Of a stretch of 42,347 bases of DNA, positions 27,798 to 35,372 are shown piece after piece (positions within the stretch are counted from its first letter, which is position 1; each line of letters starts with the position of its first letter). The DNA comes from Candidatus Uhrbacteria bacterium (lineage in GTDB: Bacteria; Patescibacteriota; Patescibacteriia; UBA9934), in the NCBI GenBank assembly GCA_903848275.1, contig CAINGB010000027.1:1-42347 (forward strand), given 5' to 3'. The translations under genes and the position numbers were made by a program. The notes under the pieces are model-generated. The model had not been told where the DNA came from, made no database searches, and saw nothing but the letters and a program-made list of their open reading frames with translations.

Positions 27798-28109
27798 ATG
27801 TACGCAATTATCGTTACCGGCGGCAAGCAATATCTTGTCACCGAAGGTCAAAAGTTGCAGGTAGAAAAGCTCGACCTCGAAGTCGGCGCTACCCTCAACC
27901 TCGACTGCCTGCTCGTCTCTGACGAATCCGGCGAGTCAGTCAAAGTCGGCACCCCTCTTGTCCCAGGTGGTCAGGTCACGGCCAAAGTGGTCGCCCAAGA
28001 TCGCGCCGACAAAGTCTCCGTCATTAAATACAAGCGTAAGGTGCGTTATCGCCGCAACGTCGGTCATCGTCAGCCCTTCACAGAAATCCTCATCGAAAAG
28101 ATTGCCTAA
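27798..28109 (+). CDS. rplU: 50S ribosomal protein L21
   Basis: 103 residues, normal length. [18 protein letters not shown] and the C-terminal [21 protein letters not shown] are standard L21. It binds 23S rRNA and contacts L20. In many bacteria rpmA (L27) follows, but here a strong terminator comes at once and L27 must be elsewhere. It has its own promoter and an unusually long leader for this window, which could carry autoregulation. Confidence 0.96.
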   Translation: MYAIIVTGGKQYLVTEGQKLQVEKLDLEVGATLNLDCLLVSDESGESVKVGTPLVPGGQVTAKVVAQDRADKVSVIKYKRKVRYRRNVGHRQPFTEILIEKIA

Positions 28110-28116
28110 AAAAGAT

Positions 28117-28160
28117 ATCCCCGACGCCCGGTCTAAACCAGGTGTCGGGGATTCTTCTTT
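28117..28160 (+). terminator. Rho-independent terminator after rplU
   Basis: ATCCCCGACGCC.../...GGTGTCGGGGAT stem of about 14 bp, then TCTTCTTT. Confidence 0.9.
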
Positions 28161-28165
28161 CGTGC

Positions 28166-28171
28166 TAAACT
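28166..28171 (+). promoter_or_regulatory. Extended -10 box
   Basis: TGCTAAACT lies 10 nt before ATG 28182. Confidence 0.5.
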
Positions 28172-28181
28172 ACCATTAACT

Positions 28182-29414
28182 ATGTTTCATAAATCCTCGT
28201 CAACTGCGGACATTGGTCTTGGTACCTGGCTCAAGCGACTCCTTCTCTTTATTGCCATCGCGGCTATCTTTATTTTGGGCTATAGCCTCGGGGCCGCCAA
28301 AGTAACTAGTGGCACCGCTTGGGGCACTGGCAATATTCTAGGCAGTGCGTCACTCGACAGTTCCGCCCAGGCCGACATGAGTACCTTCTGGCAGGTCTGG
28401 AACCTCGCCAAAGCCAACTACGTCGATCAACCGGTGGATCAAAAGAAACTCATGGATGGTGCCATGGAAGGCCTCGTTTGGTCCTTGGGCGACCCTTATT
28501 CTACTTACTTCACAGCGGATCAAGCCAAAGATTTTAACGGAACATTGAACGGCACGTTCTCCGGTATCGGCGCTGAAATTGGCGAGCGGACCGCCGGTAT
28601 TACCGTCGTCGCTCCTTTGCCTGACAGTCCAGCTGCCAAGGCCGGTGTCCAAACCGACGACATTATCGCCGCCATCGACGGCAAGACAACCGCCGGCATG
28701 TCAGCCGACGAAGCTGTTCACCTCATTCGCGGTGACGCTGGCACAACTGTTACGCTTACTCTCATTCGCGGCACAGCTAAGCCGTTTGACGTCGCTATAG
28801 TCCGGGCCGACATCAAGACCAAGAGTGTGACCTGGGACATCCGTAAAGACGGCATCGCGGTCATCACCATCAGCGTTTTTAATGAAGATACTGACTCGCT
28901 CTTTGCTCAAGCTGTCGACGAAATGACCAAGGCTAAAGTCAAAGGTCTCGTAGTCGACTTGCGTGGCGATCCGGGTGGTCTGCTCACGGCCGCCATCGAC
29001 GTCGCTTCCTACTGGACTGGCGACAAAACGGTCGTCATCGAAAAGTTCCGTGATCACGAGAACCCTTACCGTGGCAATGTCGCTGCCGTCTTGGCGGATA
29101 TCCCAACCGTTGTTCTCGTTAACGGGGGCTCCGCCTCGGCCTCGGAAATTCTCTCCGGTGCCTTGCAGGATTACGGTTTGGGCACCATTATGGGGGAAAC
29201 AACGTTTGGCAAAGGTTCAGTCCAGGAATATTACGACCTGCCTGGTGGCTCCGCTGCCAAAATCACCATTGCTCGCTGGCTCACGCCAAAGGGTCGCACC
29301 ATTCACGAAGTTGGCATCACGCCAGACATCGAAGTTAAAGAAACTCTAGATCAAATACATGCTGGGTCAACGCCACAAATGGACGCGGCGATCGGTCACC
29401 TCACGCAAAAGTAG
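28182..29414 (+). CDS. C-terminal processing peptidase (S41, CtpA family)
   Basis: 410 residues. One membrane anchor (about 18-42) is followed by an N-terminal helical segment, a PDZ domain (about 125-210, FSGIGAEIG to RGDAGTTVTLTLIRG) and the S41 protease core. The catalytic serine is in NGGSASASEIL and the lysine in ETTFGKGSVQEY. It cleaves envelope proteins near their C-termini outside the cytoplasmic membrane. First gene of a run with NUDIX, rplI and pyrG. Confidence 0.93.
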   Translation: MFHKSSSTADIGLGTWLKRLLLFIAIAAIFILGYSLGAAKVTSGTAWGTGNILGSASLDSSAQADMSTFWQVWNLAKANYVDQPVDQKKLMDGAMEGLVWSLGDPYSTYFTADQAKDFNGTLNGTFSGIGAEIGERTAGITVVAPLPDSPAAKAGVQTDDIIAAIDGKTTAGMSADEAVHLIRGDAGTTVTLTLIRGTAKPFDVAIVRADIKTKSVTWDIRKDGIAVITISVFNEDTDSLFAQAVDEMTKAKVKGLVVDLRGDPGGLLTAAIDVASYWTGDKTVVIEKFRDHENPYRGNVAAVLADIPTVVLVNGGSASASEILSGALQDYGLGTIMGETTFGKGSVQEYYDLPGGSAAKITIARWLTPKGRTIHEVGITPDIEVKETLDQIHAGSTPQMDAAIGHLTQK

Positions 29415-29994
29415 CGGCGAGCGTGAGCGACATCGCACTGAAGTGTCGGCTGGAGGGCTGGTGTTTAAACGCCAGCGCGGGGCCGTCTACTTTGCGATGG
29501 TCGTCGATAGTTACGGCAAATGGGCTTTTCCCAAGGGCCATGTCCGTGATGGTGAGAGCTATCGCCAGGGCGCGGTGCGTGAAATCGGGGAAGAACTCGG
29601 CCTCAAAATTCTCCGTTACGTCGCCCGGCTCGATACCATCGACATCTGGTTCCGTGATCGTTACGTCCACAAAGGCGAACTCATTCACAAGTATATTCAC
29701 TATTTCCTCTTCGAAGCCTTGCCCGACGCCGAGCTAACCAAGCCGGTTATCGAAGCTGAAGGGGAGCGCATTCAGTCAGTTTCCTGGGTCAACGCTAACG
29801 AACTCGCCAAACGCTCTAGCTATCCAGATATGGTAGCTACTATCAACAAAGCTCTACATCTATGCAAGTTATCCTCCTACAAGACGTCGCCGCGCACGGC
29901 CGTAAAGGTTCCGTCGTGGAAGTATCGGAAGGTTACGCCAGGAACTTCCTCTTCCCGGCCCACTTTGCCATCGAAGCCAGCCCCAAGGCCTTAA
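29359..29994 (+). CDS. NUDIX hydrolase, overlapping both neighbours
   Basis: 211 residues. The Nudix box GHVRDGESYRQGAVREIGEELGLK matches Gx5Ex7REUxEExGU. Strands SAGGLVFKRQRGAVYFAMV and WAFPKGH precede it. The family hydrolyses nucleoside diphosphate-X compounds; substrate unknown. The first 56 nt overlap the protease gene; GTG 29443, 28 nt after that stop, is an alternative start just before SAGGLVF. The last 133 nt overlap rplI in another frame, giving a tail of about 44 basic, Ser/Pro-rich residues unlike any Nudix protein I know. Confidence 0.85.
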   Translation: MLGQRHKWTRRSVTSRKSSGERERHRTEVSAGGLVFKRQRGAVYFAMVVDSYGKWAFPKGHVRDGESYRQGAVREIGEELGLKILRYVARLDTIDIWFRDRYVHKGELIHKYIHYFLFEALPDAELTKPVIEAEGERIQSVSWVNANELAKRSSYPDMVATINKALHLCKLSSYKTSPRTAVKVPSWKYRKVTPGTSSSRPTLPSKPAPRP

Positions 29995-30296
29995 AAGACA
30001 AGGCTGACCAGGAGCATCGGGCGGTCAGCAAAGTGGCCAAAGTGAGTAAGGAAGACCGTCAGTTGGCTTCCAAATTGGACGGCCTGGAAATTATGATTTC
30101 CGCCAAGTCCGACGGTGGCAAACTCTACGCCAGCGTCGGCCCGAAAGACGTCGCTGCAGCCTTGAAGGAACTCGGTTACAAAATCGACGTCGACCAGGTG
30201 GAGATGACGCCAGTCAAAGAAGTTGGCACGAGCAGCGCGATTGTCAATTTCCCCAGCGGTTACGAAGCAACTTTAGCTATTATTATCGAGGCTTAA
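29862..30296 (+). CDS. rplI: 50S ribosomal protein L9
   Basis: 144 residues. MQVILLQDVAAHGRKGSVVEVSEGYARNFL is the standard N-terminal rRNA-binding domain. A long connecting helix and the C-terminal domain follow, so the protein is full length. It starts inside the NUDIX gene. As I recall, L9 is missing from several CPR lineages, so its presence has taxonomic value. No SD; translation may be coupled to the upstream gene. Confidence 0.95.
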   Translation: MQVILLQDVAAHGRKGSVVEVSEGYARNFLFPAHFAIEASPKALKDKADQEHRAVSKVAKVSKEDRQLASKLDGLEIMISAKSDGGKLYASVGPKDVAAALKELGYKIDVDQVEMTPVKEVGTSSAIVNFPSGYEATLAIIIEA

Positions 30297-30305
30297 CTAT
30301 TTGTT

Positions 30306-31937
30306 ATGAAACATCGTTTTATTTTCGTGGTGGGTGGTGTCATGAGCGGCGTCGGCAAAGGCACGTCAACGGCTTCTCTCGGCCTCATCCTGCGCTCCAA
30401 GGGCTACACCGTCACCGCCATCAAAATTGACCCTTACGTCAACGTCGACGCTGGCACCATGAATCCAGTCGAGCACGGTGAAGTTTTCGTGACCGTTGAC
30501 GGCGACGAGACGGACCAAGACATTGGCAACTACGAGCGCTTCCTCGACATCAACATTACCAAAATGAACTACATGACTACTGGTCGTGTTTATCAAACCG
30601 TCATCGATCGTGAACGTCATGGCGGCTACCACGGCAAGTGTGTGGAAGTCGTGCCCCGCGTGCCAGAAGAAGTTATTGCTCGCATTGACGCGGCCGCCAA
30701 GGCTGCCAAGGCGGACTTTGTGCTCATCGAAATCGGCGGCACTGTGGGTGAATACGAGAACATTCTTTTCCTGGAAGCTCTCCGCATGATGCGTCAGCGT
30801 GACGTCGACTCTGTCCGCACTGTGCTCGTCAGTTATTTGCCAGTGCCGCCATCCATCGGCGAAATGAAGACCAAGCCAACCCAACACGCGGTGCGCGAAA
30901 TCAACCGCGTCGGCATTGCCCCAGACTTCATTATCTGTCGCAGCGAGCAGGCACTCGACGCCCCACGTCGTGAAAAGCTCAGTCGTTTTTGCGGTGTGGC
31001 AGAGAATCACATCATTACCGCCGCCAACGCCCGCAGCATTTACGAAGTGCCAATGTCCTTCGAGTCCCAGCATTTCGCCGACACCGTTCTTAAGTCCTTC
31101 CGCATGAAGGCGCCAGCTTCGAATTTGACCACTTGGACCAAGTTTGTCGACGGCCTCATGACCGTGAAGGACGAAGTGCGCATCGGCGTCATTGGTAAGT
31201 ATTTCTCCACCGGCGACTTCACGCTTAGCGACGCCTACATTTCCGTGCTCGAGGCTATCAAACACGCCGCTTGGGCCACTGGTCAAAAGCCAGTTATTGA
31301 ATGGCTCAACTCCGAGGCTTACGAAACAGATCCAGCCTTACTCGCCGAACTCCACAACTACGACGGTATTCTCATCCCTGGTGGCTTCGGTTCCCGCGGT
31401 GTGGAAGGTAAAATCGCCGCCATCGCTTACGCTCGCAAACACAAAATCCCGTACTTCGGCATCTGTTACGGCATGCAGTGTGCCGTCATCGAGTTCGCTC
31501 GTTCGGAACTTGGTTTCGCCGACGCCAACACTACGGAAATTGATCCAAAGTCCAAGCATCCAGTCATTCACATCATGAACGACCAAACTGCTAAGCTGAA
31601 GGACGCTGGTATTGGCGGCACCCTCCGCCTCGGTTCATACCCATGTGACTTGGCCGCTGGCACGCAATCACGTAAGGATTACGGTCAAGCCTCCATCAGC
31701 GAACGTCACCGTCATCGCTACGAATTTAACAACGACTACCGCACCCAACTCGAAGCCGCTGGTCTCGTCATTGCCGGCACCTCGCCCGACAATCGTCTGG
31801 TCGAAATCATCGAAGTCGCGGATCACCCCTTCTTCGTCGGCGTGCAATTCCACCCCGAATTCCAATCCCGCCCGCTTACCCCACACCCTCTCTTTCTGGG
31901 CTTCCTCAAAGCTGCCAAGGCCCAGAAGTCAAAGTAA
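30306..31937 (+). CDS. pyrG: CTP synthase
   Basis: 543 residues, normal length. The synthetase domain has the P-loop VMSGVGKGT, KIDPYVNVDAGTMNP and HGEVFVTVDG. The glutaminase domain has the nucleophile cysteine in GICYGMQ (about 387) and the His/Glu pair in FHPEFQSRP. It makes CTP from UTP with glutamine as nitrogen donor. The usual DLDLG stretch reads DQDIG, a modest divergence. It starts 9 nt after rplI and ends at the RAYT-2 palindrome, which could be its terminator. Confidence 0.96.
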   Translation: MKHRFIFVVGGVMSGVGKGTSTASLGLILRSKGYTVTAIKIDPYVNVDAGTMNPVEHGEVFVTVDGDETDQDIGNYERFLDINITKMNYMTTGRVYQTVIDRERHGGYHGKCVEVVPRVPEEVIARIDAAAKAAKADFVLIEIGGTVGEYENILFLEALRMMRQRDVDSVRTVLVSYLPVPPSIGEMKTKPTQHAVREINRVGIAPDFIICRSEQALDAPRREKLSRFCGVAENHIITAANARSIYEVPMSFESQHFADTVLKSFRMKAPASNLTTWTKFVDGLMTVKDEVRIGVIGKYFSTGDFTLSDAYISVLEAIKHAAWATGQKPVIEWLNSEAYETDPALLAELHNYDGILIPGGFGSRGVEGKIAAIAYARKHKIPYFGICYGMQCAVIEFARSELGFADANTTEIDPKSKHPVIHIMNDQTAKLKDAGIGGTLRLGSYPCDLAAGTQSRKDYGQASISERHRHRYEFNNDYRTQLEAAGLVIAGTSPDNRLVEIIEVADHPFFVGVQFHPEFQSRPLTPHPLFLGFLKAAKAQKSK

Positions 31938-31940
31938 TAT

Positions 31941-31974
31941 ACACAGAAGCCCGGCTTAAGCCGGGCTTCTGTGT
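31941..31974. repeat. 34-bp perfect palindrome, RAYT-2 family (left)
   Basis: ACACAGAAGCCCGG-CTTAAG-CCGGGCTTCTGTGT. It touches the stop codon of the second RAYT and lies just after pyrG, so it can also end pyrG transcription. It differs from 32713-32746 only by a paired A/T to C/G change that keeps the palindrome perfect. Confidence 0.9.
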
Positions 31975-32609
31975 TACATCTCAGGGAAGAGTTCGATTTC
32001 ATGCATGAAAGAGTGGTAATCAATAGGACTTGTGATCATATCTTTAATTAAACCAGAATCAACTACCGGGTCTTTACAGATACCTAGATAAAATGGATAG
32101 CTCGACCAGCGATATTGTTTTAGGAATCTATCTCCATCAACTCTGCATTTTGTATCTTTCCAGCCGGGAATATAAAGATCAAGTGGGTTAGTATGAATAT
32201 ATCGCGATAAATGGAGCAGGTATTCATCGCTATCGATGAGTTTCGCCTTGAATCGTCCTTCGAATAGTGAACCTGATCTACCGTGTCTTTCATTAATGTA
32301 TTTAGTATGGCTCGTACCCAGTCTCTGCATAAATTCAGTAATGCCATTATCTACCAACTGTTCAAGCAAAAAATGATAGTGATTAGGCATGAATGAGTAG
32401 CAAACTATTCGCGCCAGGGGCTTTCCCTGCCTGGTCGTTGCTAGACGAAGAACCCGGGTATCTTTATATTTTGTGGCGTCACTATTGAAAATGAACATGT
32501 TTTGGTAAAAATAAAATCTGTCCTGATCATCGTAGAAAATCTCTTGTTTATTGTTTCCACGATTGTATACATGGTAATAACAACCTGTCACAAAGTTCAT
32601 GCCTCGCAT
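31974..32609 (-). CDS. Second REP-associated tyrosine transposase (RAYT)
   Basis: 211 residues. CYYHVYNRGNNKQEIFYDD is the N-terminal RAYT motif. MPNHYHFLLEQLVDNGI carries the HUH pair. The TKYINERHGR helix carries the candidate nucleophile tyrosine, and SRYIHTNPLDLYIPG follows. It is clearly related to the transposase at 3707 but not a recent copy. Base composition is much more AT-rich than its neighbours, suggesting recent arrival. I chose ATG 32609 because TATTAT lies 8 nt upstream; the track's TTG 32633 is unlikely. Palindromes flank it on both sides. Confidence 0.9.
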   Translation of the reverse strand: MRGMNFVTGCYYHVYNRGNNKQEIFYDDQDRFYFYQNMFIFNSDATKYKDTRVLRLATTRQGKPLARIVCYSFMPNHYHFLLEQLVDNGITEFMQRLGTSHTKYINERHGRSGSLFEGRFKAKLIDSDEYLLHLSRYIHTNPLDLYIPGWKDTKCRVDGDRFLKQYRWSSYPFYLGICKDPVVDSGLIKDMITSPIDYHSFMHEIELFPEM

Positions 32610-32694
32610 AAAATTAAATAATAAAATCCCCAAACACTCGGATTTAAGAGCGGGGGAGTATCTATATTACCTCACCGTCAAAGATCTTTGTCAA

Positions 32695-32746
32695 TGTGGA
32701 TAACTTATGTCTACCCAGAAGCCCGGCTTAAGCCGGGCTTCTGGGT
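32695..32746 (+). repeat. RAYT-2 palindrome (right) with DnaA-box-like arm
   Basis: TGTGGATAA (reverse complement of TTATCCACA) and GTCTAC precede the 34-bp palindrome ACCCAGAAGCCCGG-CTTAAG-CCGGGCTTCTGGGT at 32713-32746. The order TGTGGATAA then GTCTAC is shared with the otherwise different RAYT-1 repeat. Confidence 0.88.
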
Positions 32747-32783
32747 GATGTTCTGTTTTCTTTATGAATATCCCTCTTTAAGC

Positions 32784-32789
32784 TATACT
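32784..32789 (+). promoter_or_regulatory. -10 box, leaderless-type
   Basis: TATACT lies exactly 6 nt before ATG 32796. Confidence 0.6.
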
Positions 32790-32795
32790 CCCCTC

Positions 32796-34193
32796 ATGCC
32801 TAAAATCATCACCGAACGCAGCTTCTACAAGTACCTCAAATGCCCGTCGTGGATTGCCCACGAGGCCAAAGAGGAACATCTTGTCGAGGACGCCTTGCGC
32901 GTAAAACTGCAGCACGATGGCCTGTTACGCGAGCGGCAGCTGGCTCTTTTAGCGAACCGTCCGATGGTGGAGGTGGTCACGGAAGATCAGGACGAAGCCA
33001 TGCTGAAGACGGTGGAACTCATGGCTCAAGGCGTGCAAACTATCTATCGCCCGGTGCTCGTGCACCATCACTGGATCGCCCGGCCGGACATTCTGGAGCG
33101 CGTCGAGGGCAAATCCAAACTCGGCGAATATTACTACGTCGCCTGCGACATCAAACGCTCCCGTCGCCTCAAAGACGAGTATTGCTTTCAAGGTTGCTTC
33201 TACGCCCTCTTGTTGGCGGAAGTCCAAGGCAGCAAACCCATTCAAGGCTACGTCATGCATCCGGACGGTGTCGTCGAGGGCTACATGCTGGAAAATTACG
33301 CCACCAAATTCCACCTCACTTTGGACGCCATCGAGCGTATCCTAAACGGCGAGGAAGAACCGCATTTCCTAACGAGCGACTGCAAACAGTCACCTTGGTT
33401 CAGCACCTGCAAGCACGGCAGCGCCAGTTGCGACGACCTCTCACGCCTCAACCGCGTTTGGCGGAGCGAGGTCAAGTCCATCAACGACGCCGGCCTCTAC
33501 ACCGTCACGGATTTCGCTAAATCCACTAAGGAATACTTAGCCACTCACGCCACCGGCGTCCCCACAGATCGTCTCGCTTTCTTACAAGAGCAAGCCATCG
33601 CTCTCATTGAAGACCGGGTCATCGTCCTCGGTGCTGTCGACTTCGCCCCAGGTGCCGACGCTCTCATTATCGACGTCGAAAGCGACCCCTTGCGCAGCGA
33701 CTTCCATTACCTCATCGGCGTCCTGGAAGTTCACGGCGAATCGAGTTCCTTCCGTTCTTTCCTCGCCAAAAAGCCGGAGGAAGAAGGGACTATGTGGCAG
33801 GAATTCTCAGCCTACCTAGCCAGCAAACCAGCCATGCCCATCTATCATTACGGCTACTTTGAGGTCGACGTCATCAAAACCCTGGCCGAGCGTCACGGCG
33901 TGCATCACGAGATGTCGCCGGCCATGATCATGCCCCGCATGGTCGACGTCCTAACCAAACTCCGCGACCGCGTCATTTTCCCTTTGTCCTTCTATTCCCT
34001 CAAGGACGTGGCCAAATATCTCGGTTTCCACTGGCGTACGGACGAAGCCAACGGCCTGGATTCCATCAGTTGGTACGAGCACTGGCTGTCCGCTGGCAAA
34101 CCGGAAGACTTGGAACGCATTGTGCAGTACAATGAAGATGACGTCAGAGCCACCTGGCACGTTGTCGACTGGGCCCGAAAGCAAGGTAAATAG
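32796..34193 (+). CDS. TM0106-type RecB-family nuclease with RNase H-like domain
   Basis: 465 residues. An N-terminal RecB/Cas4-like part (SFYKYLKCPSWIAHEA, ACDIKRSRR, YCFQGCFYALLL) and cysteines around DCKQSPWFSTC suggest a nuclease and possibly an iron-sulfur site. The C-terminal half is a predicted ribonuclease H-like exonuclease (YprB type) with DEDD-type residues in LIIDVESDP, YHYGYFEVDVIK and YNEDDVRATW. Function in the cell is unknown; DNA or RNA processing is likely. The track's earlier start would run through the RAYT palindrome; ATG 32796 has the -10 box. Confidence 0.82.
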   Translation: MPKIITERSFYKYLKCPSWIAHEAKEEHLVEDALRVKLQHDGLLRERQLALLANRPMVEVVTEDQDEAMLKTVELMAQGVQTIYRPVLVHHHWIARPDILERVEGKSKLGEYYYVACDIKRSRRLKDEYCFQGCFYALLLAEVQGSKPIQGYVMHPDGVVEGYMLENYATKFHLTLDAIERILNGEEEPHFLTSDCKQSPWFSTCKHGSASCDDLSRLNRVWRSEVKSINDAGLYTVTDFAKSTKEYLATHATGVPTDRLAFLQEQAIALIEDRVIVLGAVDFAPGADALIIDVESDPLRSDFHYLIGVLEVHGESSSFRSFLAKKPEEEGTMWQEFSAYLASKPAMPIYHYGYFEVDVIKTLAERHGVHHEMSPAMIMPRMVDVLTKLRDRVIFPLSFYSLKDVAKYLGFHWRTDEANGLDSISWYEHWLSAGKPEDLERIVQYNEDDVRATWHVVDWARKQGK

Positions 34194-34198
34194 CAGCA

Positions 34199-34204
34199 TA
34201 AACT
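34199..34204 (+). promoter_or_regulatory. -10 box before candidate RNA copy 2
   Basis: TAAACT lies 9 nt before GACGGAGGCC, in the same place as TTAACT in copy 1. Confidence 0.5.
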
Positions 34205-34213
34205 TTTACGCAA

Positions 34214-34397
34214 GACGGAGGCCTTTAGCAGTGGGGACGAGGGCATTAAAACAAACTTCCTCTAGTCGGGTGACGCGGAGGGAGGCCCCCGGGCGGCGCG
34301 CAGCTTGCGAGCACCGAACGGGGTCCGCAGTCGGCAGGACCCGACGAAGTCCGTTACCAAATAGCCCTCGTCGAACTTCCGAGGCTTGGCCGTGATC
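34214..34397 (+). ncRNA. Candidate structured RNA or leader, copy 2
   Basis: The 220-base gap between the nuclease and C39-like genes begins with GACGGAGGCCTTTA, as at 8816. The fold differs but is again nested: GACGAGGGC (34236-34244) pairs perfectly with GCCCTCGTC (34364-34372), and inside it GTCGGGT pairs with ACCCGAC. The middle is very GC-rich. No ORF fits. It may be an independent RNA or a 5' leader of the exported protease gene. Confidence 0.5.
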
Positions 34398-34413
34398 TAT
34401 TAAATAAAATTCT

Positions 34414-35319
34414 ATGATCGGCAAAATGCTCGTCCCCAACTTCGGCCCACGCAAATACCAGGCCTGGCACGGGTATTTAATTTTGGCCGTCGTGGTCGTC
34501 GCTCTAGTTCTCGGCGTCGTCAATTACTTCGGTCATCGCAAAACTCCCACGAGCGACGTCCCATCACTCACCTGGCGTGATTTGAATATCGACGACATCG
34601 TAACTAAGAACCCCACAGCAACGACCCCAACTTCTACTGCTGGCACAACCCCAGCTCAACTTATCATAACACCCCCATCTCCTACTCCCGAGCCAAGTCA
34701 AAGCTCAGCTTTGACCGCAAACCAAAAAACCGAGCTGAGCTCGGCCAATCTAGCTGTCCCATTCACCAGCCAAGCACCAACCGGCAACTGGGATGCTTTA
34801 CACGAAGACGCTTGTGAGGAGGCTAGCATTTACATGGTTCATGAGTATTTCGGCGGCGTCACAGCCAACGCTAAAATTGATCCAGCTACAGCCGACACTG
34901 CTATCACTGCCATCGTCAATTACAGCGTCACTAAGTTCGCCGACGGTCCCAGCATCGACGCCAGCCAAGTCGTCCAACTCATCACCTCATATTACCCAAC
35001 CTTTACCGCCACTATCGTCGACAACCCAACCATCGAGCAAATCAAAACCGCTATCAACGCCGGCCATCCCGTCCTCGTGCCAGCTGCCGGCCGCCTGCTC
35101 GGCAACCCCAACTTCTCAGGCTCCGGTCCGCTTTATCACTTCCTCGTTATCCGCGGTTACGATGCCACACATTTCATTACCAACGACCCGGGCACCCGCC
35201 TCGGCCAAAACTACAACTACACTCAGTCCGTCATCATGAACGCCATGCACGACTGGAATGGTGGCGACCCTCTGAACGGCGCGGCTCGTGTAATAATTAT
35301 GACGCCAAAATCCCAGTAA
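34414..35319 (+). CDS. Membrane-anchored C39-like cysteine peptidase
   Basis: 301 residues. An N-terminal membrane segment (about 21-41) is followed by a Thr/Pro/Ser-rich linker (about 60-110) and a C39_2-like papain-fold domain. The domain holds Cys in HEDACEEASIYM (about 137), His in LYHFLVIRGYD and Asp in FITNDPGT. Probably an extracytoplasmic peptidase or amidase. The linker holds copy B of the in-frame palindromic element also found in the subtilase. The candidate RNA lies upstream. Confidence 0.82.
   Translation: MIGKMLVPNFGPRKYQAWHGYLILAVVVVALVLGVVNYFGHRKTPTSDVPSLTWRDLNIDDIVTKNPTATTPTSTAGTTPAQLIITPPSPTPEPSQSSALTANQKTELSSANLAVPFTSQAPTGNWDALHEDACEEASIYMVHEYFGGVTANAKIDPATADTAITAIVNYSVTKFADGPSIDASQVVQLITSYYPTFTATIVDNPTIEQIKTAINAGHPVLVPAAGRLLGNPNFSGSGPLYHFLVIRGYDATHFITNDPGTRLGQNYNYTQSVIMNAMHDWNGGDPLNGAARVIIMTPKSQ
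34690..34749 (+). repeat. In-frame double-hairpin palindromic element, copy B
   Basis: Hairpins GTCAAAGCT-C-AGCTTTGAC (34697-34715) and CCGAGCT-G-AGCTCGG (34730-34744), again 14 nt apart. Translated as EPSQSSALTANQKTELSSAN in the same frame as copy A. Relative to copy A both stems carry paired compensatory changes. Confidence 0.85.
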
Positions 35320-35333
35320 TTACTATTTATTTC

Positions 35334-35367
35334 TGTATACGTTGAGCGTATACGCTCAACGTATACA
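35334..35367. repeat. 34-bp perfect palindrome overlapping the xseA promoter
   Basis: TGTATACGTTGAGC-GTATAC-GCTCAACGTATACA. Its right end supplies TATACA, 5 nt before the xseA ATG. It has the same size and GTATAC centre as the RAYT-1 palindrome but different arms. It may be a terminator for the C39-like gene, an operator for xseA, or another REP-type unit. Confidence 0.75.
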
Positions 35368-35372
35368 ATTGT

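Noticed and set aside
30366-31286. 306-residue minus-strand ORF opposite pyrG
   Set aside because: Antisense shadow of a conserved enzyme; no SD, promoter or recognisable motif.
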